From positions 1 to 64,000 of the forward strand of contig NZ_JBQHDG010000036.1 of NCBI RefSeq assembly GCF_052068095.1: a stretch of DNA of 64,000 nucleotides. The letters run 5' to 3'. Source of the DNA: Phytohabitans sp052068095 (GTDB taxonomy: Bacteria > Actinomycetota > Actinomycetes > Mycobacteriales > Micromonosporaceae). A model generated the notes under the pieces. It worked only from the letters and a program-made list of their open reading frames with translations, was not told where the DNA came from and made no database searches. Positions 20,221-29,234 of this stretch are shown here, piece by piece. A program made the position numbers and the translations under genes. Position 1 is the stretch's first letter. Every line of letters begins with the position of its first letter.

Positions 20221-21741
20221 TCAGTAGGGCTCGTCGGGCGGATACATGCCGCCTTGCGGGCGGCCGTAGACGCCGCCCGACGAGTAGCCGCCGCCGACGA
20301 CCGGTGGGCTCTCCTGCGGCGCCCGGCCCTGGCCGCCGTAGACGTTGCCCCCGCCACCGCCGCCGTAGACGCTGCCGCCGCCACCGCCGCCGTAGACGCC
20401 GCCGGACTTGGGGCGGGCCGAACCATAGGTGGTGCCGGCGGGCTGGTAGTCGTCGTCGGGGCGGCCCGAGTGGTAGCCGTCGTCGTAGCCGCCCGGCCGG
20501 CGATCCCAGCTCGCCTCGTCGTATCCGAAGCTCTTGTCGACCGGTGCCGCCGCGGCGACGCCCGTGGCGCCGGGCACGGGCTGGCGGCCCATCGTCGGGC
20601 CGGAGGGGTCGTCGCGCGGGCCGAGCCCGCCCTTGAGCGCGGGCGGCGCGCCGGGGGCGCGGCGGCGGGCCCGCATGATGCCGAAGACGCCCGCGCCCAC
20701 CATGATCGCGCCGACCACGCCGATCGCGCCCACCATGTAGGTGATGTCGCCGATCGTCAGGTCGTCGGTCCACGAACGCTCGCTGGCGCCGCTGGCGCCG
20801 CCCTGCACCTCGGCCGCGACCGTGTCCTTCGGCTTGCTCTGCGACGGCGTGTACCGGAGCATGTCGTTGCTGGCGTCTTCGCCAAGGTTGCCCAGGTCGG
20901 AGACGGTGACGAAGGTCTTGCCGTCGGCGCTGTAGGTGATCGCCTCGCCGAACTGGTCGCTGTCGAGCGCCGTCGCGCGGGGCTCGCCGGTGGTGAGCGC
21001 CTTGACCACGTCACCGCCGGCCACGTCGTACTCGAACGCGTCGGCATACGTGCGCAGGACGACCCGGCTGCCGTCGGGCGAGCGGGCGGCGCCGGTGACG
21101 GTGAGCCGGCCGACCGCACCGAACGGGTTGTTGGTCTCCGTCTTGGGCAGGGTGACCTCGCCCACCTTCTTGAGCGGGACAGGCGTGTCGTTGTTGGCCT
21201 TGAGCGCCGCCGAAGGGCTGTAGAGCTCGGCCTTGCCCGCCGTCTTGGTGATGATGATCGGCGTGTTGTTGGCGCCGATCAGCAGCGCCTCGGCGTCGAA
21301 GTGCTTGCCACCCGGGTAGGACACGCGGTGGAGCACCGGCCGCGACCCGCCGCCGATCGGCATATTCCACAAGGCGACGCTGCTGCGCCGCTCGCTCGCC
21401 TCGGGGTTGTCACCCGTGTCGGCGATCCACAGCGTCTTGGCGTCGGGTGAGACCGCGAGGTCTTCGGTGTCGCGGGGGCCGTTGCCGGTGTACTGCACGT
21501 TTTTGGTGATGCCGCACTTGCCGTCGAGGTAGAAGACCCGCTTGCGGTTGGACGATTCACTGCTGTCGTTGATCGCGATGTATCCGCTGCTCGTGGTCAC
21601 CAGACCGGACAGCTCGTCGAGCTTGGAATCCTGGATGGTGCAGATCTTCTTACCAGCCGCCAGAGCGGGCGCCGGGAAGGCGGCGAGACCAGTGCCGACC
21701 AGGCCCAGCGCAACCACCACCGAGGACACCAAACGACGCAT
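20221..21741 (-). CDS. Secreted, C-terminally membrane-anchored propeller-like protein with Gly/Tyr-rich tail
   Basis: 506 residues from ATG 21741 (MRRLVSSVVVALGLVGTGLA); a typical signal peptide ends near ALAAG. The extracellular part (about 30-330) has repeated beta-propeller-like strands (DTEDLAVSPDAKTLWIADTG, GAARSPDGSRVVLRTY, EAITYSADGKTFVTVSDLG). A single transmembrane helix (YMVGAIGVVGAIMVGAGVFG) is followed by a basic stop-transfer stretch (RARRR) and a tail of about 150 residues, low in complexity, with repeats of the type VYGGGGGG and many Tyr, Pro and Gly. The tail should face the cytoplasm and could be a phosphorylation or assembly segment. Function unknown. Confidence 0.78.
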   Translation of the reverse strand: MRRLVSSVVVALGLVGTGLAAFPAPALAAGKKICTIQDSKLDELSGLVTTSSGYIAINDSSESSNRKRVFYLDGKCGITKNVQYTGNGPRDTEDLAVSPDAKTLWIADTGDNPEASERRSSVALWNMPIGGGSRPVLHRVSYPGGKHFDAEALLIGANNTPIIITKTAGKAELYSPSAALKANNDTPVPLKKVGEVTLPKTETNNPFGAVGRLTVTGAARSPDGSRVVLRTYADAFEYDVAGGDVVKALTTGEPRATALDSDQFGEAITYSADGKTFVTVSDLGNLGEDASNDMLRYTPSQSKPKDTVAAEVQGGASGASERSWTDDLTIGDITYMVGAIGVVGAIMVGAGVFGIMRARRRAPGAPPALKGGLGPRDDPSGPTMGRQPVPGATGVAAAAPVDKSFGYDEASWDRRPGGYDDGYHSGRPDDDYQPAGTTYGSARPKSGGVYGGGGGGSVYGGGGGGNVYGGQGRAPQESPPVVGGGYSSGGVYGRPQGGMYPPDEPY

Positions 21742-21791
21742 CAGATCAGTGTCGCACGCCGCGCGCATCCCGTGGGTAACGCTATGTTTCG

Positions 21792-23243
21792 TCACTCCGC
21801 GTGCACAAACGGCGCCAACTCAGCGGCGAGTGCCTGGTCGACCCGCACGTGCAGCTCGGTGCCGCGGTCGGTGTGGCTGGACGAGAGCACCTCGCCCCGT
21901 CGATGGATACGGGACACCAGCTCGCCCCGCTCGTACGGCACCACGACCCTCAGCTCCACCGCCGGCACCGGCAGCCGCGCCTCGATCGCCGCACGCAGCT
22001 CGTCGATGCCCCGCCCGGTGCGGGCGGAGACGAAGATCGCGTCCGGCCAGGTGCGCTTGAGCCGCAGCAGCGTCTCCTCGTCGGCCGCGTCGACCTTGTT
22101 GACCGCGAGCAGCTCGGGCAGCGCGTCGGCGCCCACCTCGGCGAGCACCTCGCGCACCGCGCGCACCTGCTCCTCCGGGTCGGGGTGCGCACCGTCGACC
22201 ACGTGCACGACGAGGTCGGCCTCGGCCACCTCCTCCAGCGTGGAGCGGAACGCCTCGACGATCTGGTGCGGCAGATGGCGCACGAAGCCGACCGTGTCGG
22301 AGAGCGTGTAGACCCGCCCGTCGGGCGTCTCGGCCCGCCGCGTGGTCGGGTCGAGGGTGGCGAAGAGCGCGTCCTCCACCAGCACGCCCGCGCCGGTCAG
22401 CCGATTGAGCAGGCTCGACTTGCCGGCGTTGGTGTATCCGGCGATGGCGATGGCGGGGACGGATTTGCGGGCGCGACTGGCGCGCATGGTGCGACGTACC
22501 GTGCGCATGCCCTTGATCTCGCGGCGCAGCTTCGAGATGCGGGTGCGGATGCGGCGGCGGTCGGTCTCGAGCTTGGTCTCACCGGGCCCGCGCAGGCCCA
22601 CGCCGCCGCCGGCGCCGCCACCCCGGCCGCTGCCACCGGTCTGCCGGGAGAGCGCCTCGCCCCAACCACGCAGGCGGGGCAGCAGGTACTCCAGCTGGGC
22701 CAGCTCGACCTGCGCCTTGCCCTCCTTGCTCTTGGCGTGCTGGGCGAAGATGTCGAGGATCAGCGCGGTGCGGTCGATCACCTTGACCTTGGTGCGCTGC
22801 TCGAGGTTGCGCAGCTGCGACGGGGAGAGCTCGCCGTCACAGATCACCGTGTCGGCGCCGCTCGACTGGACCACCGAGCCCAGCTCGTCGACCTTGCCCC
22901 GCCCGATGTACGTGGCCGGGTCGGGCCGCCCGCGCCGCTGGATCACACCTTCGAGCACCTGGGAACCGGCGGTCTCGGCGAGCGCGGCCAGCTCGGTGAG
23001 CGAGTTTTCCGCGTCGGTGATCGTGCCTTCGGTCCACACGCCGACGAGCACCACGCGCTCGAGCCGCAGCTGCCTGTACTCCACCTCGGTGACGTCGGCG
23101 AGCTCGGTCGACAAGCCGGCGACACGGCGCAGTGCGTGGCGGTCCTCAAGCTCCAGCTCGCCCGTCGTGGCGTCTTCGCTCATGAGAACGACGTCCTGCA
23201 AGCTGGTCTCCCTGGTGAGTGTCCGTTTGGTCCGGCCTTCCAT
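21792..23243 (-). CDS. hflX: GTPase HflX
   Basis: 483 residues from ATG 23243. An N-terminal HflX domain (YIGRGKVDELGSVVQSSGAD) is joined by a Gly-rich linker with the signature GPGETKLETDRRRIR to a G domain: G1 GYTNAGKSSLLN, G3 DTVGFVRHLPH, G4 NKVD, G5 SARTG. HflX is a ribosome-associated GTPase that splits or rescues stalled 70S ribosomes under stress. It has the N-terminal extension usual in actinobacteria. It is divergent from the malic enzyme gene across 95 bases. Confidence 0.95.
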   Translation of the reverse strand: MEGRTKRTLTRETSLQDVVLMSEDATTGELELEDRHALRRVAGLSTELADVTEVEYRQLRLERVVLVGVWTEGTITDAENSLTELAALAETAGSQVLEGVIQRRGRPDPATYIGRGKVDELGSVVQSSGADTVICDGELSPSQLRNLEQRTKVKVIDRTALILDIFAQHAKSKEGKAQVELAQLEYLLPRLRGWGEALSRQTGGSGRGGGAGGGVGLRGPGETKLETDRRRIRTRISKLRREIKGMRTVRRTMRASRARKSVPAIAIAGYTNAGKSSLLNRLTGAGVLVEDALFATLDPTTRRAETPDGRVYTLSDTVGFVRHLPHQIVEAFRSTLEEVAEADLVVHVVDGAHPDPEEQVRAVREVLAEVGADALPELLAVNKVDAADEETLLRLKRTWPDAIFVSARTGRGIDELRAAIEARLPVPAVELRVVVPYERGELVSRIHRRGEVLSSSHTDRGTELHVRVDQALAAELAPFVHAE

Positions 23244-23338
23244 GGTGTCACGAGCATCGCTCGAACGCACCTGGGTTAAATGCCCAGTCTCCGCCGGAGT
23301 ACAAATGGCCTTACCCGTTCAAAGTCGAAAGGGATACT

Positions 23339-24739
23339 GTGCCCACGACCCGCCTGCCCAGCGCCGGCTTCTCCATCACCGTCCGGGTGAGCGTCACCGC
23401 CGACGCATCGGCGATCGGACGGCTGACCATGTGCGTCGGCGAGGCCGGCGCGGTCGTCACCGCACTCGACGTGGTCGACTCCGACCACGTGCGGGTGACC
23501 GTAGACATCACCTGTGACACCGCCGACTCCACCCACGCCGACCAGGTGGTCAAGGCGCTCGAGGTGCTGCCCGGCGTCGAGGTGCACAAGGTCTCCGACC
23601 GCACGTTCCTGCTCCACCTGGGCGGCAAGATCGAGGTCAACTCGAAGGTCGCGCTTCGCAACCGCGACGAGCTGTCCCGCGCGTACACGCCGGGTGTGGC
23701 CCGCGTCTGCCTCGCCATCGCCGAAAACCCGGCCGACGCCCGCCGCCTCACCATCAAGCGCAACACCGTGGCGGTGGTCACCGACGGCACCGCGGTGCTC
23801 GGCCTCGGCAACATAGGCCCGGCCGCCGCGCTGCCGGTGATGGAGGGCAAGGCGGCGCTCTTCAAGCGCTTCGGCGGGGTCGACGCGTGGCCGGTCGTGC
23901 TCGACACCCAGGACACCGACGAGATCGTGCGCATCGTGAAGGCGATCGCGCCGGCGTACGGCGGCATCAACCTGGAGGACATCGCCGCGCCGCGGTGCTT
24001 CGAGATCGAGGAGCGGCTGCGGCAGGAGCTGGACATCCCGGTCTTCCACGACGACCAGCACGGCACCGCGATCGTCGTCCTGGCCGCGCTCACCAACGCG
24101 CTGCGCGTCGTGGGCAAGCGCCTCGAAGACGTGCGGGTCGTCGTCTCGGGGGCCGGCGCGGCGGGCACGGCCATCATGAAGCTCCTGCTCCGCCAGGGTG
24201 TGGGCGACATCATCGCGTACGACCGCCTCGGCGCCCTCCACCGCGGCATGGCCGACATGAGCCCGTCGTGGCGGTGGCTGGCCGAGCACACCAACTCCGG
24301 CGGGTACTCGGGCGACCTGCCCGGCGCGCTTCGCGGCGCGGACGTCTTCATCGGCGTGAGCGCGCCTAACCTGCTGACCGGCGACGACATCGCGGCGATG
24401 GCGCCCAACTCGATCGTGTTCGCGCTCGCCAACCCCGACCCCGAGGTCGACCCCCGCGAGGCCCGCAAGCACGCGGCGATCGTGGCCACCGGCCGCTCCG
24501 ACCAGCCCAACCAGATCAACAACGTGCTCGCCTTCCCCGGCGTCTTCCGCGGCATGCTGGACGCGCACGCCGAGGAGTTCACGGAGGAGATGGCGCTGGC
24601 GGCCGCGAGGGCGATCGCCGACGTCGTGGGCGAGGAGAAGATCAACCCCAGCGTGATCGTTCCCAGCGTCTTCGACCCGCGCGTCGCGCCGGCGGTGGCC
24701 GCGGCGGTACGGGAGGCCGGGCGTCCCTCTTCGAGCTGA
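23339..24739 (+). CDS. NAD-type malic enzyme with N-terminal ACT domain
   Basis: 466 residues from GTG 23339 (AAGGG about 6 bases upstream). Residues about 10-85 form an ACT-type ligand-binding domain (FSITVRVSVTADASAIGRLT). The malic enzyme N-domain follows with RAYTPGVARVC and the metal site FHDDQHGTAIVVLAALTNAL; the NAD(P)-binding domain has VVVSGAGAAGTAIMKLLL. It decarboxylates malate to pyruvate and CO2. The ACT fusion suggests allosteric control by an amino acid or a related metabolite (inference). The gene is monocistronic and divergent from hflX. Confidence 0.92.
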   Translation: MPTTRLPSAGFSITVRVSVTADASAIGRLTMCVGEAGAVVTALDVVDSDHVRVTVDITCDTADSTHADQVVKALEVLPGVEVHKVSDRTFLLHLGGKIEVNSKVALRNRDELSRAYTPGVARVCLAIAENPADARRLTIKRNTVAVVTDGTAVLGLGNIGPAAALPVMEGKAALFKRFGGVDAWPVVLDTQDTDEIVRIVKAIAPAYGGINLEDIAAPRCFEIEERLRQELDIPVFHDDQHGTAIVVLAALTNALRVVGKRLEDVRVVVSGAGAAGTAIMKLLLRQGVGDIIAYDRLGALHRGMADMSPSWRWLAEHTNSGGYSGDLPGALRGADVFIGVSAPNLLTGDDIAAMAPNSIVFALANPDPEVDPREARKHAAIVATGRSDQPNQINNVLAFPGVFRGMLDAHAEEFTEEMALAAARAIADVVGEEKINPSVIVPSVFDPRVAPAVAAAVREAGRPSSS

Positions 24740-24744
24740 GGCCT

Positions 24745-24815
24745 ATTTGCCCGCGTCCGCTTTTGGTCGCCCGCCGTTGCTCCCGCGGGCTCTAGCTCCG
24801 CGGGTGGTCGCGGTT
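24745..24815. repeat. Small repeat fragment (B/A-like)
   Basis: The gap after the malic enzyme gene begins TATTTGCCCGCGTCCGC, like the start of module B (5820), followed by CGCCGTTGCTCCCGCGGGCT, like the inverted A end. It appears to be a deletion remnant of the dispersed family between two convergent genes; a short Gly/Cys-rich stem here may also terminate transcription. Confidence 0.4.
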
Positions 24816-25341
24816 AGGCCGCCGGGCACAGGTTGGACGACTTGCGCTTGGCTATCGCGGCGTCGGCGCCGCTGGCGTACTCGACCAGCGTCTCGCTCGC
24901 GGGCTCGTACTGCCACTTGCCGCCGGCCTGGCGTAGCGCGCTGTGCCCCACCTTGTCGCCCTGGCGCCAGGTCAGCTCGACCAGCTCCATGTTCACCGGG
25001 CGCACGTCCTGGAGCTCGATCTTCTGCCCCTTCTGGGCCGGGCAGGTCTTGTTGACCTTTTCGAAGTCCTTCTGCCCGACCTGCTTCTTGGCCGACTCCG
25101 TCCACAAGCCCCAGGCGCCGGCCCAGTTGCCGTTGGCCAGCATCTCGAACTGCTTGTTGGCGACGTCGAGCGCCTCCTGCACGTTCGGGCCGTTGGGCAC
25201 CGGGGTGCCCTCCACCGGGGCGGGCGCGGACGCCGAGGGTACGCCGCCGGGCGGGCCGGCGTTGTCGCCCTGCGGGCCGTTGCAGCCGGTGGCGAACGCC
25301 AGGACAGCGACACCGAACAGCACACCGCTGGTCCAGCGCAT
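24814..25341 (-). CDS. Putative lipoprotein of unknown function
   Basis: 175 residues from ATG 25341 (MRWTSGVLFGVAVLAFATGC), a signal peptide ending in the lipobox FATGC. A Pro/Gly/Ala-rich linker is followed by a domain with two cysteines (VNKTCPAQKG and the C-terminal SSNLCPAA) that could form a disulfide; the region ALDVANKQFEMLANGNWAGA resembles NTF2-like or DUF4878-like small secreted domains. Function unknown. Confidence 0.65.
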   Translation of the reverse strand: MRWTSGVLFGVAVLAFATGCNGPQGDNAGPPGGVPSASAPAPVEGTPVPNGPNVQEALDVANKQFEMLANGNWAGAWGLWTESAKKQVGQKDFEKVNKTCPAQKGQKIELQDVRPVNMELVELTWRQGDKVGHSALRQAGGKWQYEPASETLVEYASGADAAIAKRKSSNLCPAA

Positions 25342-25425
25342 CGGTCGACCTCCGAGATTGATCGCAGTCAGTGGGAGCGTTCCCAAGCGTGCAGTCTGGC
25401 ACCTCGACCAACATCGATCAAGTGG

Positions 25426-26214
25426 TCAGAGTGAAAGCTCCCCCGATGCCACGATCACGGCGGGTCCGGCCAGGTGGCACGCGGCGCCGTCGAAGGTGAC
25501 CGTCAGCCGGCCGCCCGGGACGTCGACCGTCACCTTGCCGGTGTCGCGCCCGGCGTTCGCGAGCGCCACCGCCGCGACGGCCACCGCGCCGGTGCCGCAC
25601 GAGAGGGTCTCGCCGGAGCCGCGCTCGTGCACGCGCATGCGGACGTGCAGGTCACCGACCGGGACGTAGAACTCGACGTTGACCCCGGCGGGGTAGAACT
25701 GCTCGTCGTGCTCCGGCGCCAGGTGCAGGTCGAGCGCGTCGAGCGGCACCGCGGCCGGCAGCGCGCACACAAGGTGGGGGTTGCCGCAGTCGACCGCCAC
25801 GCCGGGCAGTTGGAGGGCGCCGACGCGAGCGCTGCTCTCCCCGTACACCTTGGGGAGGCCCATGTCGACGCTGATGGTCTCGTCACCGATCACCGCGCGC
25901 ACGACGCCGGCCCGGGTGTCGATCGGCACCGTGCCGGCCGCCAGGCCGGCGGTGGCGAGGTAACGGGCGAAGACGCGCGCACCGTTGCCGCACATCTCGG
26001 CCAGGGAACCGTCCGAGTTCCAGTAGTCCATGAACCACTCGACGCCGGACTGTGCCGAGCGCGCCACGCGCAGCACGCCGTCGCCCCCGATGCCGCGCCG
26101 CCGGTCGCACACCGCGGCCACGAACTCGGGTGTGAGCTCGGGCGTGCCCTCCGGCAGGATGACGAAGTCGTTGCCGGTGCCGTGGCCCTTCAGGAATCGC
26201 ACGCCACCCATCAT
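25426..26214 (-). CDS. dapF: Diaminopimelate epimerase
   Basis: 262 residues. It interconverts LL- and meso-diaminopimelate for lysine and peptidoglycan. The two active-site cysteines are visible in SLAEMCGNGARVFARYL and ETLSCGTGAVAVAAVAL, and the N-terminus FLKGHGTGNDFVILPEG is characteristic. The ATG at 26214 overlaps the miaA TGA (26213-26211), indicating translational coupling; ATG 26211 is the alternative. Part of the conserved actinobacterial cluster with miaA and the LigB-like gene, usually also contiguous with hflX; here the malic enzyme and a lipoprotein gene lie in between. Confidence 0.95.
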   Translation of the reverse strand: MMGGVRFLKGHGTGNDFVILPEGTPELTPEFVAAVCDRRRGIGGDGVLRVARSAQSGVEWFMDYWNSDGSLAEMCGNGARVFARYLATAGLAAGTVPIDTRAGVVRAVIGDETISVDMGLPKVYGESSARVGALQLPGVAVDCGNPHLVCALPAAVPLDALDLHLAPEHDEQFYPAGVNVEFYVPVGDLHVRMRVHERGSGETLSCGTGAVAVAAVALANAGRDTGKVTVDVPGGRLTVTFDGAACHLAGPAVIVASGELSL

Positions 26215-27098
26215 CCCGCAATCTCCAACGCGGCCTCCACCAGATCCGGGCGCGTGGCGTCGAGCCAGGCGATACGGGGGTCGCGGCGAAACCAGGTGCG
26301 CTGCCGCCGTACGAAGCGGCGGGTGGCACGGACGGTCTCGGCGCGGGCCTCCTCGAGGGAGAGCGAGCCGGCGAGGTGGGCGAGCACCTGCTGGTAGCCG
26401 AGCGCCCGGCTGGCCGTCCGCCCCTCCCTGAGTCCCCGCTCGGTGAGAAGCAAAGTCTCCGCCACCAGCCCCGCGGCGAACATCACGTCCACCCGCTCCT
26501 CCACCCGCGTAGCGAGGTCGGTGCGGTCGACGCCGATCTGCACCGCGTCGTAGTAGGGCTTGGGGTCGGGCAGCGAGGCGGTGAACGGGGCGCCGGTCAG
26601 CGCGATCACCTCGAGGGCCCGCACGATGCGCCTCCCGTTCGTGGGGAGGATCTTCGCGGCCGCGGCGGGGTCGGCGGCGCGCAGGCGCTCGTAGAGCGGG
26701 CCCGGGCCGCCGGCGGCGAGCGCGGCCTCGAGCGACGCCCGCAGGTCGGCGTCGGTGCCGGGAAACTCGAACTCCTCCAGCACCGCCCGCACGTACAGCC
26801 CCGAGCCGCCCACCAGGATCGGCACCCGGCCGCGCGCCCGCACGTCGTCGACGGCCGCGCGGGCCACCCGCTGGTACGCGGCCACGCTCGCCGGCTCGGT
26901 CACCTCCCAGATGTCGAGCACGTGGTGCGGCACGCCCTCGCGCTCGTCCGGCGTGAGCTTGGCCGTGCCGATGTCCATCCCGCGGTAGAGCTGCATGGAG
27001 TCGGCGTTGACGACCTCGCCGCCGAGCGCGTGGGCGAGCGCGATGCCGAGCGCCGACTTGCCCGCGGCCGTCGGCCCCACCACGGCGATCACAGTCAT
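26211..27098 (-). CDS. miaA: tRNA dimethylallyltransferase MiaA
   Basis: 295 residues from ATG 27098. It transfers a dimethylallyl group to N6 of A37 in tRNAs reading UNN codons. P-loop VVGPTAAGKSALGIALA, substrate motif NADSMQLYRGMDIGTAKL, HHVLDIWEV and the late motif RRFVRRQRTWFRRD are all present. Its start overlaps the stop of the LigB-like gene (ATGA at 27098-27095) and its stop overlaps dapF. miaB, which acts on the same nucleotide after MiaA, is at 37302. Confidence 0.95.
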   Translation of the reverse strand: MTVIAVVGPTAAGKSALGIALAHALGGEVVNADSMQLYRGMDIGTAKLTPDEREGVPHHVLDIWEVTEPASVAAYQRVARAAVDDVRARGRVPILVGGSGLYVRAVLEEFEFPGTDADLRASLEAALAAGGPGPLYERLRAADPAAAAKILPTNGRRIVRALEVIALTGAPFTASLPDPKPYYDAVQIGVDRTDLATRVEERVDVMFAAGLVAETLLLTERGLREGRTASRALGYQQVLAHLAGSLSLEEARAETVRATRRFVRRQRTWFRRDPRIAWLDATRPDLVEAALEIAG

Positions 27099-27802
27099 GC
27101 CCGCTCCCACTCCCGCTCCCACGACGCGACGAAGTAGGCCACACCATAGGGCGCGGCCGCGTAGTCGAGGCGCGCCCGCCAGGTGCCGCCCGCCGCGGCC
27201 GCCGCCAGCACCTGCCAGGGCGCGCGCCCGGCGACCATCAGCTCCGCGGCGAGCACGGGGTCCAGACCGCGCAGAACGTCCAGGTCCGCGGTGGCCAGGG
27301 CCTGTTCGACTGATTCGTCGTACGGGACGGCGCGCGGGTCGTCGTATCCCGGCGCACCCGTGCCGCGGCGGGCCGAACCGTCGCCCAGCGCGAGGAGCGC
27401 CCAGGGCTCGTCGGACCCGAGGTCGTCGGCGAGCGCGGCGCATTCCTCGACCGGCGCGGACTCCGCGATCGTGGCGAATCTACGGATGACCGGCGGAACC
27501 GGCACGAACGCCCGATTGATCAGCCACGCGCCGACCGACAGGCTGAGCGGCAACGACGGCGGCTCGCCCGGAGGCTCGGGCAGGCCCCATCGGGAAAACG
27601 AGACCCGCACCGGAAAGCTATAGTCCATCGTCGATGTGTAACTACCCAGGACCACCAGTGAACGGGCGCCGGAAGCGGCGAGCCGCCGCACCGCCGTGTC
27701 ACACGCGGCCCGCAGCGGGTCGAGCTCGGGAGCCGCGCCACCGGCGATCTCTGGGACGATCATGGGCGGATGCGGACAGACCGCTGCGGCGACCAATGGC
27801 AC
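27095..27802 (-). CDS. Class III extradiol dioxygenase-like (LigB-fold) protein
   Basis: About 235 residues starting at GTG 27802 (or 27808). It begins VPLVAAAVCPHPPMIVPEIA, the N-terminal metal-site region of LigB-fold enzymes, and has GARSLVVLGSYTSTMDYSF and WALLALGDGSARRG. It is conserved in actinobacteria next to miaA (Rv2728c position), where its function is not established; classical aromatic ring cleavage is not implied. No signal peptide. Translationally coupled to miaA by an ATGA overlap and divergent from the DUF349 gene. Confidence 0.8.
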   Translation of the reverse strand: MPLVAAAVCPHPPMIVPEIAGGAAPELDPLRAACDTAVRRLAASGARSLVVLGSYTSTMDYSFPVRVSFSRWGLPEPPGEPPSLPLSLSVGAWLINRAFVPVPPVIRRFATIAESAPVEECAALADDLGSDEPWALLALGDGSARRGTGAPGYDDPRAVPYDESVEQALATADLDVLRGLDPVLAAELMVAGRAPWQVLAAAAAGGTWRARLDYAAAPYGVAYFVASWEREWERA

Positions 27803-28007
27803 GGTCACACGGTAGCGGCGACCTAACTGTGTCGTGCGCAAGCCAACCAAGGACACCGTATGGTCACGGTCAACGTTTAGCGCTCGACGCGGACCGGGTT
27901 GGACCTGTGACAATGCCGGGAGATACTCCGCTGCAAACATACTGCGCTGTGGCGGTAGCCGCCGGGTAACCCCCGCCCGACGGCGCCGGGAGAACGAGGA
28001 TGGGCAC

Positions 28008-29216
28008 ATGAGCGACTGGACCGCCTTCGGTCGAGTGGACGCCGACGGCACGGTGTACGTCAAGACGGCAGAGGGCGAGCGAGTGGTCGGGTCGTGGCAG
28101 GCCGGCCCACCGGAGGAGGGATTGGCCCACTTCGCCCGGAGGTTCGCCGACAAGGTCACCGAGGTCAATCTGGTCGAGGCCCGCCTCAACTCGGGCGCCG
28201 CCGACGCGGCCCACTCGCTGGCGAGCGTCCGGCGGCTCCGCACCGAGCTCGCCGAGGCGCACGTGGTCGGCGACATCGACGGTCTTTGCGCGCGCCTCGA
28301 CAAGCTGGCGAGCCTGGCCGAGCAGAAGGCCGGCGAGGCCCGCGCCGCCCGCGACGCCGCCCGCGCCGAGGCGCTGGCCCGCAAGACCTCCCTGGTCGAG
28401 GAGGCGGAAAAGCTCGCCGCCGAGTCCACCGGCTGGAAGACGGCCGGCGACCGGCTCAAGGAGATCCTCGACGAGTGGAAGACGATCCGCGGCGTCGACA
28501 AGAAGACCGACGGCGAGCTGTGGAAGCGTTTCGCGGCCGCCCGTGACTCCTTCACCCGGCGGCGGGGCGCGCACTTCGCGACGCTCGACGCGCAGCGTAA
28601 GCAGGCACAGGGCGCCAAGGAGGCGCTCGTCGTCGAGGCCGAGTCGCTGACCGAGTCGACCGACTGGGCACCGACGGCCGCCCGCCTCAAGGAGCTCATG
28701 TCCGAGTGGAAGGCCGCACCCCGCGCCTCGAAGGAGGCCGAGCAGCGGCTGTGGGAGAGGTTCCGGGCGGCGCAGGACGCGTTCTTCACCCGGCGCAGCG
28801 AGGTCTTCTCGGCCCGCGACGCCGAGCAGCGCGGAAACCTCGACCGCAAGCAGGAGCTGCTGGCCCAGGCCGAGGCGATCGACGTCGACGCCGACCCGCG
28901 GGCCGCGCAGGCCAGGCTCCGTGAGATCCAGGGCCAGTGGCACGACGCCGGCCGGGTGCCGCGCGAGGCGGCCGCCGGCCTCGACCGCCGGCTCCGCGCG
29001 GTCGACGACAAGGTGCGCCAGGCGATGGAGTCGGCCTGGCGGCGCACCGAGCCGTCGGCCAACCCCCTGCTGGCCCAGATGCGCGACCAGGTCGCCGAGG
29101 CTGAGCAGCGGCTCAATAGGGCGCGCGCCGCGGGCGACGCCAAGCGCATCCGCGAGGCGGAAAAGGCCCTGGAGTCAAAGCGTCAGTTCCTCAAGCTGGC
29201 CGAGCAGGCAAGCTAA
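28008..29216 (+). CDS. DUF349 coiled-coil protein
   Basis: 402 residues from ATG 28008. Tandem DUF349 helical repeats of about 70-75 residues are visible: units centred on AESTGWKTAGDRLKEILDEW, TESTDWAPTAARLKELMSEW and DADPRAAQARLREIQGQW, each followed by LWKRF/LWERF/LDRRL. Mostly alpha-helical and charged, with C-terminal coiled coil (MRDQVAEAEQRLNRARAAGD). The mycobacterial counterpart is at the same place (Rv2731). Function unclear; some DUF349 proteins bind nucleic acid or the cell envelope. It marks the left border of an accessory block before miaB. Confidence 0.85.
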   Translation: MSDWTAFGRVDADGTVYVKTAEGERVVGSWQAGPPEEGLAHFARRFADKVTEVNLVEARLNSGAADAAHSLASVRRLRTELAEAHVVGDIDGLCARLDKLASLAEQKAGEARAARDAARAEALARKTSLVEEAEKLAAESTGWKTAGDRLKEILDEWKTIRGVDKKTDGELWKRFAAARDSFTRRRGAHFATLDAQRKQAQGAKEALVVEAESLTESTDWAPTAARLKELMSEWKAAPRASKEAEQRLWERFRAAQDAFFTRRSEVFSARDAEQRGNLDRKQELLAQAEAIDVDADPRAAQARLREIQGQWHDAGRVPREAAAGLDRRLRAVDDKVRQAMESAWRRTEPSANPLLAQMRDQVAEAEQRLNRARAAGDAKRIREAEKALESKRQFLKLAEQAS

Positions 29217-29234
29217 CTCCCAGATCAGAGACAA

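Noticed and set aside
25426..27147. 573-codon frame combining dapF with upstream sequence
   Set aside because: The part upstream of 26214 is an off-frame reading of miaA; dapF starts in the ATGA overlap.
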